Part shown: positions 37,801-44,468 of the stretch, piece by piece
How positions within the stretch are numbered: position 1 is the stretch's first letter
How the letters are laid out: each line of letters opens with the position of its first letter
DNA from: Lycorma delicatula
Lineage: Eukaryota > Arthropoda > Insecta > Hemiptera > Fulgoridae
NCBI RefSeq assembly: GCF_047948215.1
Contig: NC_134456.1
Span: 56,871,959-56,935,958 of the forward strand
Reading direction: 5' to 3'
DNA length: 64,000 nt
Notes under the pieces: generated by a model
The model's input: the letters and a program-made list of their open reading frames with translations, nothing else
The model's database searches: none
Told to the model about the DNA's origin: nothing
Translations under genes and position numbers: made by a program

Positions 37801-40153
37801 AGAATGAACAGAGTTTAGCACTCGACTTATCTTTAATGAACTTGCAAGAATAATATTTTTCATCTCCTAAAATTGATATAAATTAGTTACAGTATGACTA
37901 AATAACAAGTTATTATCATTTTTAATAGCTTCTTACAGCAAAATTTGAATTAGAAGGTTGTTTAGTTTTCAAGATCATATCTTTGACATATGCATTTGTG
38001 ATGATTAATTTCACTTTTATTATTTCGTTTTGACACAAAAGAGTCTTAATTTCATGTTTCAGTTAAATCAGATTTGAGACCACTGTAACCACCAGTCATT
38101 ATCAGATAAACATTTAAAAGTATAATTCAAACATTTTTAAAAGATTCTAGAAAAGCATCTTTACCTATAAAAACTGGAGTTTTTTTACATTTTCTTACTT
38201 TTTTTACTATTTAATTTTATCTACTTGAAATAATTTTTATAATTAAAAAAAACCTCTGGTTTTTATAATTAAAAATAAGGGTGTCTGGTCCAATTCTTAT
38301 TGTTGAAAACACATACCTCTAAAACTTGGAATTCTCTAAACTTTTCTTTTTACTTTTTAAAATGATGAACAAAAATGATTTTCTCTAATTAAGGTGATGC
38401 CATTGTGAAAATTGTTTTCTAACTTTATCAGAGACATAGAAATTAATAAATTTTAAAAAGTACTTTTAAAAAAATTATATATTTGTAATTATACATCCTA
38501 AGTTTTTTTTTGAGGTAGTTCAAACACATCTACCAAAGTTGTTTTTAAAAAATATTAAAAAAACAAGGAAATCATACAGGTTAAAAAATAATTGGTTGAA
38601 TACATTATTCTGATTGACTGTAATTTACTTTTTTGGGGTAAAATGAAATATGAGCTCAAAATTTGCCTTAAATAACTTTTTTTTTTTTGTAAGTTAAAAA
38701 ATCTGTTTATAGGTTAAGAAAGGATACCCACCGGGTTGGTCTAGTGGTTAACGCGTCTTCCCAAATCAGCTGATTTGGAAGTCGAGAGTTACAGCGTTCA
38801 AGTCCTAGTAAAGCCAGTTATTTTTACATGAATTTGAATACTAAATGGTGGATACTGGTGTTCTTTGGTGGTTGGGTTTCAATTAACCACAGATCTCAGG
38901 AATGGTCGAACTGAGAATGTACAAGACTAACACTTCATTTACACTCATACATATCATCCTCATTCATCCTCTGAAGAATTATCTAAACGGTAGTTACCGG
39001 AGGCTAAACAAGAAAAATGAAAAAGGTTAAGAAAGGATAAATTTTTTAATAAGGTTTTTAAGTCAAGACTGCACATACCAGAAATTTGTTATTTTAATTT
39101 AGATATGGCCAATGAACATGTTACATTAGGTAATTTTTAGAAAATTAAAACCATACAATTTTATTAAATGCAAGTTACTCAAAATCTTGCCGTCTAAAAA
39201 ATTTGGCAGACAAATTTAAAATCAATCTAAAATATCTTAAGAAATTAGTAATTTTACAGACAGATTAATACAAAAATATAAATACTGTTGACCACATTAA
39301 TTTTCTGCTTTATCAATAGAGAATGGAATAATTTTAAGCTGGAGGCACCGATAAATTTCAGCAACATTGAACCAGATTTTGTTTGTTACAAAATTTTTTA
39401 ATACATAATAAAATGATTTAGCTCTAGTCATGTATACAATTACTTACTAAGAGAGTCATATTTTATATATACATAATCAGTATTGAAACCAACAGATAAA
39501 AACTATTAATAATAATAACAATTACTGACCTCTGTGGCATGAGTGGTAGCATCTTGGCCTTCAAATCCTGATCAGGCATGGCATTTTCACACATTACAAA
39601 ATTGCCGTTTCATCTCATCCTTTAAAGCAATACCTAATGGTGGTCCCGGATACAAAAACAAATTTTAAACACAAGTCATTATTTTTCAGATTTGTGTAAA
39701 TAAATGAAATTAATTACTTTAATAAGCATAATTAATTACTTTTATTTTTATTATATTAATTGTATTTAAAAGAATTTTATAGCAGTTAAAAAGTATTTTA
39801 ATAACTGGAGTTTTAGTACTGGACTGCTGCTGACAAAATTTTGACATCAGTACAATAATGTATGTACTAATAATAATGTTAAATTTATAAAAGAATAATT
39901 TTTCTTTTTCATTTCAATAGAAGTAATATAATTTTTTTTTCAGGCAGCACTAGCATCAAAAGCATTGGACACAGTTTATGGGCAGACATCACCACAGCTG
40001 GAAGATATTATTCGTAGTGAACAAGTATTAACGATTGCTGTGTTATCTATTTTAGTAACTGCTCCTCTTGGTGCTATTGGAGTGGCAGTAGCAGGCCCTC
40101 TTTTCCTAACAAAGAAAAATGTACACAAAATTGAACAAAAGCAAGAACCATAG
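3861..40153 (+). CDS. SLC9B2: NHA2-like sodium/proton antiporter (SLC9B family), 11 exons joined
   Basis: Joined coding exons: 3861-3894, 5010-5096, 14607-14688, 18223-18537, 21386-21568, 25562-25737, 27318-27424, 30380-30541, 34268-34411, 36376-36477, 39944-40153. All have AG acceptors and GT donors. They sum to 1602 nt, or 533 residues plus TAG, close to human NHA2 (537). SLC9B proteins are multi-pass membrane exchangers that move Na+ or Li+ against H+. Visible motifs are GAVIKLGLIW-type helices (92-108), RAGLGLD (183-189), SAVSPAVVVPS (238-248), the ion-site pair DD at 274-275 in SSLDDITAI (matching D278/D279 of human NHA2), and NLKEKIF with WLPKATVQ (446-464). The N-terminal ~70 residues are hydrophilic and presumably cytosolic. 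An in-frame stop at 3792-3794 precedes the chosen ATG at 3861. A second in-frame ATG at 5048 would give 509 residues. Introns range from 1.1 to 9.5 kb and are full of mobile DNA. The family call is strong. Whether it corresponds to insect Nha1 or Nha2 is not settled. Confidence 0.93.
3978..4330 (+). pseudogene. LINE C-terminal coding remnant
   Basis: Joining frames on the + strand gives the tail of a non-LTR retrotransposon polyprotein: RSMERSILSMKIKDRID, then IKRLKWKWAAYLARLDG, then KIRWKKQWKNDLMEAAG and a short C-terminus. The ERSMLGI..RDRI and KWxWAGHxAR blocks are typical of the region after the reverse transcriptase in several LINE clades. Stops and frameshifts show it is dead. It lies in intron 1 of the NHA2-like gene in the same orientation. 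Confidence 0.7.
4427..4475. repeat. (TA)n(TG)n microsatellite
   Basis: A TA run followed by a TG/TATG run. A second pure TA run lies at 4838-4862. Confidence 0.85.
5010..5096 (+). CDS. SLC9B2: NHA2-like exon 2 (N-terminal cytosolic region)
   Basis: Acceptor TTGTTCAG ends at 5009 and the donor AAAG/GTATAG follows 5096. It encodes residues 12-40, hydrophilic, with two further in-frame ATGs (5039 and 5048). The ATG at 5048 has an A at -3 and could serve as an alternative start. The exon ends in phase 1, matched by the exon at 14607. Confidence 0.7.
5542..5735. repeat. Two-copy tandem duplication, 96-bp unit
   Basis: GTGTTATGAGTGAACAAA starts at 5542 and again at 5638. The two units differ at only a few positions, so the duplication is young relative to the surrounding decay. 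Confidence 0.9.
6770..7200. repeat. Hemipteran-type interspersed repeat (non-coding)
   Basis: A block of higher complexity than its surroundings, with phrases I recognise as a repeat widespread in insect genomes (TTTGGCTATAATTCTGGAAC, AGACGTCACGCCGAAACTAG). Parent element unknown; it is not obviously coding. It contains an imperfect hairpin around 7122-7156. Confidence 0.55.
7965..8560. repeat. Minisatellite, about five 113-bp units
   Basis: The anchor AACATG recurs at 7983, 8095, 8208, 8321 and 8435, with a decayed sixth at 8551, giving spacings of 112-116. The central units are nearly identical (GGGGAGGAGGGCCCCCACCT-type core) and the outer ones more diverged, as expected for unequal exchange. 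The unit is much more GC-rich than its flanks. Confidence 0.9.
8561..9730. other. Intron sequence, nothing recognised
   Basis: AT-rich, no open frame or repeat structure that I can name. The same applies to 5737-6769 and 7201-7964 in the same intron. Confidence 0.5.
9731..10025 (-). pseudogene. mariner transposase 3' fragment
   Basis: On the minus strand it reads LAQKNIPVIPQPPLSPDL and, near the end, a RYIATNG-like block that is the usual C-terminus of mariner transposases. It is followed by an end motif resembling mariner terminal repeats (ACGAGGTCTCTAAATAAAGT at 9731). The 5' two-thirds, including the first two catalytic aspartates, are missing. Confidence 0.6.
10040..12650 (-). pseudogene. 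Bel/Pao LTR-retrotransposon gag-protease-RT fragment
   Basis: The minus strand carries, in order from high to low coordinate: a gag block (KLPEIPFP-like then FSGKY, about 12060-12170), a gag zinc-knuckle remnant (NKRHHSIL, about 11245), an aspartic-protease block of Bel/Pao type (NLTDEEFF, DILLGANI, ILQNG at about 10600-10500, then WVVSGK-like), and the start of the RT domain (EFVVKLLF, LGQSKEKAF, FLNEYLENDELEPI at about 10260-10080). Many stops and frameshifts show it is dead. No LTRs were found. A SINE (10737-10906) interrupts it. Confidence 0.7.
10737..10906 (-). repeat. 5'-truncated SINE copy inside the Bel/Pao remnant
   Basis: Reverse complement of the 3' half of the SINE at 38727: GCCTCCGGTAACT, AGAGGATGATATG, CATTCTCAGTTCGACCATTC and TGGTTAATTGAAACCCAACC in order. 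The tRNA-like head is missing. Confidence 0.85.
12668..12836 (-). repeat. 5'-truncated SINE copy at the Bel/Pao edge
   Basis: Same family and orientation as the copy at 10737 and truncated at nearly the same internal point (after TATCCACGATCTA), but more diverged. It sits just beyond the gag end of the Bel/Pao fragment. Confidence 0.8.
13004..13214 (+). CDS. Unrecognised acidic ORF, possibly a transposase N-terminus
   Basis: Starting at ATG 13004 (MASTRYGSFLTYSDIEN...), this encodes about 69 residues ending TAG. It is strongly acidic (many Asp/Glu from about residue 15 to 55) with a short proline tail. Acidic N-termini of this kind occur in piggyBac-type transposases. I see no downstream domain, no TTAA-flanked ends and no homologue I can name. 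It could be a transposon relic, a small exon, or chance. Codon composition is less AT-rich than the flanks. Confidence 0.25.
13401..13650. repeat. Tandem duplication, about 161-bp period
   Basis: The block beginning TTGCAGACCCA occurs at 13408 and 13569, each followed by an ATACTTGATTT...TATTGGAAGATAT segment and a GTATGAAACAC...TTGTCACTAATATCAT segment, with about 10% divergence. Confidence 0.85.
13915..14060 (+). pseudogene. LINE reverse-transcriptase fragment (Jockey/CR1-like)
   Basis: Read on +, it gives FTKAFDYMNHQIFLCKFECY followed by ELNLYVSYFIDKCQQT, matching the DFSKAFDxVxHxxLLxKL...L..SYL..R.Q block of LINE reverse transcriptases. Short, with internal stops. Confidence 0.6.
14607..14688 (+). 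CDS. SLC9B2: NHA2-like exon 3 (N-terminal cytosolic region)
   Basis: Acceptor TTTTTCTAG ends at 14606 and donor GG/GTTAGA follows 14688. It encodes residues 41-67, polar and rich in His, Asn and Gln (for example HNNHQMEYMDRQQSNS). It is read through without a stop in the only phase that joins exons 2 and 4. This part of the family is not conserved, so the support is splicing and frame only. Confidence 0.7.
15517..16828 (-). mobile_element. Tc1/mariner-superfamily element, about 1.3 kb, decayed
   Basis: Terminal inverted repeats of about 45 bp (left CAGGGTGATGCATGAAATGA, right end TCATTTCGTGTGTCACTCTG) are flanked by TA (15515-15516 and 16829-16830). On the minus strand the transposase reads FQTQWSPSFKTIPTRLYEKF (HTH region), GKSTRKTAAKLGISRLYVQ (second HTH), FMQDAARPK (second catalytic Asp) and PPNSPDLNQCDYFVWGFLKE (third-acid region). 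Frameshifts separate the blocks. It lies in the intron before exon 4. Confidence 0.85.
16829..18222. other. Intron sequence, nothing recognised beyond a junction palindrome
   Basis: At the mariner edge TCACTCTGTA (16821-16830) is followed after five bases by its reverse complement (16836-16845). The rest is AT-rich with no coding or repeat signal I can support. Confidence 0.5.
18223..18537 (+). CDS. SLC9B2: NHA2-like exon 4 (first membrane helices)
   Basis: Polypyrimidine tract and CAG acceptor end at 18222; donor AG/GTAAGA follows 18537. Residues 69-172. Hydrophobic segments lie at about 92-108, 118-138 and 143-153, separated by charged loops (EEVKVEGR). LPPLLGMLITGIAFR and YTEIVIVLR are typical of the N-terminal half of NHA antiporters. 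The exon enters and leaves in phase 2. Confidence 0.93.
19150..20000. repeat. Probable interspersed repeat, class unknown
   Basis: A stretch of higher sequence complexity than the flanking AT-rich DNA, with motifs such as CCCCTGGACCAATGGTTGGT and GGGGTCTGGGGGATGTGAAA that look like a widespread insect repeat. No coding domain, terminal repeat or target duplication could be identified by eye. Confidence 0.3.
21386..21568 (+). CDS. SLC9B2: NHA2-like exon 5 (RAGLGLD region)
   Basis: Acceptor TTTTAG ends at 21385 and donor GG/GTAGGT follows 21568. Residues 174-233. It holds the conserved REMALCVILIRAGLGLD block, a charged connector, then hydrophobic LAFLPCIGES and YPWLWGILLG segments, as in vertebrate NHA2. 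Phase 2 on both sides. Confidence 0.95.
22930..24120 (-). pseudogene. LINE remnant: reverse transcriptase and C-terminus
   Basis: On the minus strand, going down in coordinate: QYRFRKK and VRKVIGLIRTI (about 24110-24050), FVDIEKSDDCIKWNKLMEIL (about 23990-23930), EIKTRIAVTREALCKNK (about 23460-23410), a KCYIWILLYGCE-like block and later C-terminal sequence ending LRLAGNRKQ (about 22990). These are the RT and post-RT regions of a LINE. Stops and frameshifts throughout. Confidence 0.7.
24121..24720 (+). pseudogene. LINE C-terminal remnant, opposite orientation
   Basis: On the + strand: RIAMAKEVFIKKMKLLCSKN, then YGSEAWMMRKLG, VRWTDKMRNEEVMNRKKREA, and KGPVPRPIPDDNGNKF near the end. Similar to the post-RT region of the neighbouring minus-strand copy. 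The two meet head to head at about 24120. Confidence 0.7.
25562..25737 (+). CDS. SLC9B2: NHA2-like exon 6 (ion-binding core)
   Basis: Acceptor TTGTACAG ends at 25561 and donor CAAG/GTATAT follows 25737. Residues 235-292. It carries SAVSPAVVVPS and SSLDDITAISVFG. The two adjacent aspartates (274-275) are the cation-binding pair that defines electrogenic CPA2-type exchangers; both are intact here. Ends in phase 1. Confidence 0.96.
25882..26100 (+). repeat. Diverged SINE copy with tRNA-like head
   Basis: Box-A-like GGCTAGTCTAGTGGAAAAC and box-B-like GAGGTTCAAATCC are spaced as in a tRNA, followed by the family body (ACTTTTATACGAATTTGAG, TTGGTGGTTGGGTTTTAATT, CTCAGGAATTGTC). It lies in the intron after exon 6. 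Confidence 0.75.
26340..26666. repeat. Long fold-back made of SINE 3' sequence and its flank
   Basis: Left arm 26340-26497 (SINE 3' half on +) is the near-perfect reverse complement of the right arm 26521-26666. The spacer is 23 bases (26498-26520). The arms include unique flank and target-site sequence as well as SINE, so this is an inverted duplication and not two independent insertions. The left arm keeps about 10 bases (GTTCATCCTC) missing in the right. Confidence 0.9.
26559..26842 (-). repeat. Near full-length tRNA-derived SINE
   Basis: On the minus strand the head reads ACCCACCGGGTTGGTCTAGT (box A) and GCGTTCAAGTCCTAGT (box B). Imperfect target duplications GTGTATGTGGAATTT (26544-26558) and GTGTATGTGAAATTT (26843-26857) flank it. 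Same family as 38727-39023. Confidence 0.9.
27318..27424 (+). CDS. SLC9B2: NHA2-like exon 7
   Basis: Acceptor CTTTAG ends at 27317 and donor GAT/GTAAGT follows 27424. Residues 294-328: an amphipathic stretch (QQIFQGPKEV) followed by a glycine-rich membrane segment (LVTGVGWGILSSF) and a polar MPHKDD end. Leaves in phase 0. Confidence 0.93.
28230..29549 (-). mobile_element. mariner element with decayed DD34D transposase
   Basis: 1320 bp, flanked by TA (28228-28229, 29550-29551), with 26-bp inverted repeats (28233-28258 and 29520-29545, one mismatch: GTGCTACCCAAAAGTTC core). The minus-strand transposase is in several frames: SSFKEQRTCIKFCFML...MLVEAFGDNAM (HTH, about 29360-29230), TGDETWVYEYDPE (first Asp, codon 28881-28883), HHDNVPAHTS (second Asp, 28597-28599) and SPDLAPCDFF (third Asp, 28492-28494). 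The second and third acids are in one frame with the canonical 34-residue spacing. A frameshift separates the first. It lies in the intron after exon 7. Confidence 0.92.
30380..30541 (+). CDS. SLC9B2: NHA2-like exon 8
   Basis: Acceptor ATTTTTAG ends at 30379. The donor AAA/GTTAGA is a weaker match than the others. Residues 329-382, including the hydrophobic MVGGWGLLAVIGSQ and a GAGPLSCITSSLTAG-type segment ending WKLQGWSNK. Phase 0 on both sides. Without splicing, a stop follows two codons after the donor, which supports the boundary. Confidence 0.92.
31074..33635 (-). mobile_element. piggyBac element, 2.56 kb, decayed
   Basis: Flanked by TTAA duplications (31070-31073 and 33636-33639) with terminal CTGGTA... 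inverted repeats. Transposase on the minus strand: acidic N-terminus starting at 33242 (MSELPSTFTHTS), LPGIKNAAKSLGKNPDPVKA, the DDE-type core with VDEML (Asp codon 32456-32458), NRYGIKVMCMTDARSSY, KSGVDTVDQ, and a cysteine-rich C-terminus near 31600-31460. All three catalytic aspartates are recognisable, but several frames and stops mean no full protein. Inserted in the intron after exon 8. Confidence 0.92.
34268..34411 (+). CDS. SLC9B2: NHA2-like exon 9
   Basis: Acceptor TTTCAG ends at 34267 and donor TTA/GTAAGG follows 34411. Residues 383-430 with IFGIIWQIMQPILFGLIGAE and a short acidic loop (EIDLMQLQLD), then a new hydrophobic segment (GIAVILCGLL). These match the late helices of NHA proteins. 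Phase 0 on both sides. Confidence 0.95.
35041..35300 (-). pseudogene. LINE C-terminal remnant
   Basis: Minus strand reads VEGSVEEKMKQERKRMKLID and then GLRNLLSVRTPGDDAS, the basic C-terminal tail of a LINE polyprotein, similar in kind to the one at 24121-24720. Lies in the intron after exon 9. Confidence 0.6.
35474..35570. repeat. Fold-back and short tandem palindromic repeats
   Basis: A perfect 16-bp inverted repeat (35474-35489 and 35492-35507, 2-base loop) runs into two copies of a 31-base unit containing the palindrome AACATCATAATATGATGTT. Confidence 0.85.
36376..36477 (+). CDS. SLC9B2: NHA2-like exon 10 (NLKEKIF / WLPKATVQ)
   Basis: Acceptor TTTACAG ends at 36375 and donor CAG/GTAAAT follows 36477. 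Residues 431-464. It begins FRVISCF, putting an arginine at 432 in a late helix, followed by NLNLKEKIF and AWLPKATVQ, a highly recognisable NHA block. The basic residues here fit positions reported as functionally important in mammalian NHA2 (from memory of that literature). Confidence 0.96.
36478..38710. other. Last intron, first part: nothing recognised
   Basis: AT-rich with scattered short open frames of random composition. No splice-compatible extra exon is needed, because exons 10 and 11 join in frame. Confidence 0.55.
38727..39023 (+). repeat. Full-length tRNA-derived SINE with 16-bp target duplication
   Basis: Head with box A GGTTGGTCTAGTGGTTAACG and box B GCGTTCAAGTCCTAGT, then the family body (TTCTTTGGTGGTTGGGTTTC, GGTCGAACTGAGAATGTAC, CATACATATCATCCTC) and an A-rich 3' end. 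The direct repeat AGGTTAAGAAAGGATA occurs at both 38711-38726 and 39024-39039. This is the best reference copy of the family in the window. It lies in the last intron of the NHA2-like gene, in the same orientation. Confidence 0.95.
39528..39655 (+). repeat. Second tRNA-derived SINE family, short copy
   Basis: tRNA-like TGGCATGAGTGGTAGCATC (box A) and CCTTCAAATCCTGATCAGG (box B) followed by CATGGCATTTTCACACATT. This differs from the SINE at 38727. A decayed relative lies at 62930-63010. Confidence 0.6.
39944..40153 (+). CDS. SLC9B2: NHA2-like exon 11 (C-terminus)
   Basis: A long T tract with CAG acceptor ends at 39943; the TAG stop is at 40151-40153. Residues 465-533: AALASKALDT continues the family block, then a polar linker, a final membrane segment (LTIAVLSILVTAPLGAIGVA to GPLFL) and a charged tail (KKNVHKIEQKQEP). 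Confidence 0.96.
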   Translation, partial: AALASKALDTVYGQTSPQLEDIIRSEQVLTIAVLSILVTAPLGAIGVAVAGPLFLTKKNVHKIEQKQEP

Positions 40154-40470
40154 CAGGTTATTTTAGTAATACAATAAGTCATTTCTCATCAGCAGAGGCA
40201 TAAATCATAGTTAAATATGTATGAGAGTTATTCTATTTATATTCATTAATTAATAATTATAACTGTACTGCTGAGTGGAACATATTATGTTTGTTTTTTT
40301 TTATATTAAGAGTGGCTGTATAATTTATAGAAAATTTGTGCCTCCTGTTAGGTCACCTACAATATTTGGTTATAACACATGTGTTAGATAGTACTGATTA
40401 ACACTAATGTTATTATATTATATTCCTCTATGCATATGCATTAAAATAAAACAATGATCAATATTTTTTT
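40154..40470 (+). terminator. 3' UTR and polyadenylation signal of the NHA2-like gene
   Basis: AATAAA at 40445-40450, followed 20-30 bases later by a T-rich stretch, is the first good poly(A) signal after the stop. Further AATAAA-like motifs near 40523 could serve as alternatives. Transcript data are needed to fix the end. Confidence 0.55.
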
Positions 40471-43400
40471 GAAGCATTCATTTTTTTATCTTTACAGGAA
40501 TACTGAACTGTTTAAAAAATATAAATAAATAAGAATGTTTTGAAAAAATGATTTCATCTTATCAGTGCAGATGCATATAAACATTTTTTTTTCTACTATT
40601 ATAACTTTTTCCAAAATATATTTATTAAACATACAAATTAGCATCGGATAAATGTTTTGCCCATAAAAATATTTAAGCAATTAAATAAATCAGATTAGGA
40701 AACTGTATAAAATTCTTTAATGTTATACAATTTGGGAGTTTGTCAAAAGAAATTATTTTCTTGCATATGTTAACATTTTTTAATTAAAACTAGATCAGTC
40801 CAGTTTTATTTAAGAGAATTAATGTAGCCTTATAACTTCACTACATCAATAAAACTGTTCATGTGATTGTAATATAAGACAATTAGGGAACAAAACTGCT
40901 CAAAAATAAAAAGATAATTAATATTTGTTATTAGTCACAATAGAAAATTTAAAAAAATGTTTACTTGTTTACATTATTAAAGTCAATTAACTTTGATGAA
41001 TGTATATATGACACTATGACACATTTCAGAAAATATTTTCTTATATTTGTCTGTTCTTAAATGCTTTATCAAAATCACAAAACAAATAGAAAAGATATGT
41101 AAATATTTTTATTTTTAGAGAAGCTTACTTTGAATAATAACAGAACAATAAGATTAAGTTTTACTGTACAAACTTAAATGAAATAAATTTGCATAACCCA
41201 GGAAACAGGTGTCACAATATTTCAGTGCAACACTGTACCATCATTGGAATGAAGCATTTAGTATAACTGTGCTAAAACTTTGCTAACCTACCATCTCAGT
41301 TGTGATTCATTCAGCTGATGGTTGGTTGATTGGATTTTGGAATATGTGTTTTACTGATTGTATTTTATTTTCTACATATAGAAATAGTTTCAATTTTTTT
41401 TCTAGCCTAAGAGTACAATACCCTTCATAAATGTAATAAACTTTAATGCTTCAGGACACCAGAAGTAAATATTTTTATTATTTTTGAATCACTAGAAATA
41501 ACCAATGATATGTGACTGAAGGAGAGTGTATTTCTGTAAACAGTCAATGTGTAATTACAATAATACCAGACATTTTTAATATACTTTTCTAGCAGTCTAG
41601 GTTTTCTAATTATAATATTTGATTTGCAACCCATGATAAGTTAAAAAGGGGAACATTTTTTTAAAATTTTAATCTTTTATTACCATTAATTAGATGGAAT
41701 TTTAATAATTTAGTTTTAATTTTTATAACACGACTGCCCAAAAAGGAATGTATGTATGTTCCACCATAGCAGCTCAACAGCTGAAACAATTTAGATATAT
41801 GACCCTGTGTTGGAATCCTTATTCAACTGGCAGTGTCATAAGTTATTTAAATATATATATATATATAAATTTTTTTTTTAAATAAATTTTAAAAAAGTTA
41901 TACAATATGCAAATAACTCAGCAAAATCAGTTCATCAAATGAAATAAATAATGTAATTTCCAACATATAGGCAATGGGAACTTTATAGTATGTGGGCATT
42001 TTAACCAAGCTATATTAGCATAAACCCTTCACAGATACAATGGTAATGGTTTGAAATTTAGGAGCTCCATACTTCTACATTACTCTGTTGTAAATTGATC
42101 TGCACTGGCCTGACATCCTATTTTTCTTTTTTCTTTTTTTTTTTTTTAGTTTTTTTTGGAAGTCATATTTTTTAATTTTTAACAAATATAAAATTTGTTT
42201 TAAACTAATCTGAGTTAGGTTGGCATGTTCAGATCTACTAGTAATTTGGGATAGCAGCAATAAAAATGAACAGAAAAGGTGATATGGCTTTATTTATTAA
42301 GTGGGAAGAAATATACATAACTTCTGTTTATAATAACAATTATTATAATAACAATAATTACAATTTTACCACAGTTAAAGGTTAAAATGTGTAATCACAC
42401 TATCATAATAGAAATTAAACTAAAAGGAGACACTAAAAGAAAACAAACATTTTGAAAGTGTCACCTTTATTTCAATTTTTTAATTAAAGACATTAACTTA
42501 CAACACAGCACATAAAATATATTGCGGTTTTGGCACTCGTTAACACAGTAAGGCTGTTAATTGAAACTGGACAATTTTACAGACGAAAATATAACATTTA
42601 ATTATTGGAACAATTAATAGTACACTAATATCTGAAATTAATAATAATATTACACTAGAGAGTTTTAATGATAAAAAATTAAGTATTTTTAATCATTAAT
42701 GAGTCTTGCAAGACTAATAAAAATAAATTGTCATTAGTGCCAATAATTACATTGAAATTATTTTCCCATCAAAATGTAACATATAAAATCCATTATTAAC
42801 TTCTATATTTTTAAAATTTTTAATTATTAATTTAATGAACTGTTATGAAATAATTGAAAATATAAGCTACAAATACAATAAATTTAATGTTAATTACATT
42901 TGTTTAATATATTTATTTACTACATATTTATGTTTTAAAACATCTGCTTGATTATAGACTTTTATCTGCTTAATTGCATGGGAAAAAATTAAATTTTTGC
43001 TCAACTATTAAATGTTTCAAACCTAAAGGAATATTAAATTATAAAATTATGTCAAGTTTTTTTATACTTCTTCATAAATATTTATTTCTTTTTTTACCCA
43101 ACAAAAAGTGAAGTATTTCTTTATATATATTAGTTTACTGACTGTGAGTCTAATGCCTTCCCATGATGAAATGAATACCAAATTTTCATCATCCCTTTCC
43201 TCCTAACTCGTACAATATTTTAGTTTTTGTAGGTATAGTGCAATATATTTAAATCAGTGATACACCTACTTTCTACTGTATATTACTAATTTCTTTATTT
43301 TATTTTTTTAAATGTGACCTTTCATTTGTGTCTTATAGTATTTGTTCAACTCTTGTGTATATCTCTTGCAATCATATTTTTATATGCTATTGACAGATGT

Positions 43401-43535
43401 GTTACTTTTTTATTTTTAACTTGTTCCCAAATAAGAAATGGTAGTAGAATTTCAAGATAAAAGTTTTTGAATAACAATATGAAAATCGCATTTCAAAAAT
43501 ATTTTTTTTTACATGGATTGTTGTAACTATTAATA
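40471..43535. other. Intergenic AT-rich DNA with small repeat remnants
   Basis: The only higher-complexity piece is about 41735-41850 (AATGTATGTATGTTCCACCA and GACCCTGTGTTGGAATCCTT), which resembles a common insect repeat, plus a (TA)n at 41852-41866. No gene seen. Confidence 0.5.
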
Positions 43536-44468
43536 CAAGACTTGGTTGATAAAGTTTGCACACTAGCATGCTACATGGAGACAAAAGGTACTAGTAGGTA
43601 TCTAGTTAGGTGTGACAACACTTGATAGCTAAAATCCACCTCTACAAACCTGTGATAATGCGTTGAAATCTGTTTACCGGTTTGCTTTCAGTAGCAGTTA
43701 AAATGGAGTTGAGTAAGACCAATATGTCAACACGATTAAAACAACATGTATTGATAGAATTTTTAACAGGAGAAAATGTGAATCCTACGAATATTTTTCA
43801 TCATTTAAGAGCGGTTTACGGTACTGAAACTGTTGATAGGAGTACTGTGAATAGGTGGGCGTTGAAATTTCGCAAATATGAAGCTGGTAAAGTGACAATT
43901 CAGGATGCACCTCGCACTGGATGACCAGTTTCTGTGACTGATGAGAAACATCGAAAGGAGGTGGACAATTTACTTCAAAGTGACTGGCGAATCACCCTGC
44001 AACGCATCGTTATTCAGTTAGGCATATCTAAAGATTGAGTAGGACATATTATCAAGCAATTGGCTTACCATAAAATCTGTGCATGATGGGTGGTTCCATG
44101 CAGACTCCCTGATGACTCTGCAAACTAAAGTTTGAGCCTATTCTGCATCTGCCATACTCACCGGATTTGGCTCTGTGCGACTTCCGCTTCTTCCCTCATC
44201 TCAAGAGGGATCTCAAAGGTAATCATTACACATCGACAAGGTGAAGGAAGCTGGCCACTTGAATCCAAGAAAGACCATCAGAATTTTTCAGTGACTGAAT
44301 ACAAAAACTTGTCACATGTCGGGAAAAGTGTATCAGTATAAATGGGGATTATATTGAAAAATAACTACTACATTTTATAGCTAAGGTACTGTACTTTTAT
44401 TTCATTTCAATATCTCTTTTCATTTCCATGCTACGCATATATGTGCAAAATTTATCAACCGAGCCCCG
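43536..44468 (+). mobile_element. Internally deleted mariner element
   Basis: 933 bp between TA dinucleotides (43534-43535, 44469-44470), with inverted ends CAAGACTTGGTTGATAAAGT and the reverse complement of ATTTATCAACCGAGCCCCG. The + strand encodes a mariner N-terminus (MSTRLKQHVLIEFLTGENV...STVNRWALKF, from about 43724), a second HTH remnant (DWRITLQRIVIQLGIS) and then jumps to LPYSPDLALCDFRFFPHLK (third acid, 44179-44181). The TGDETW and HDN regions are missing, which accounts for about 350 bp less than a full mariner. Confidence 0.9.
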
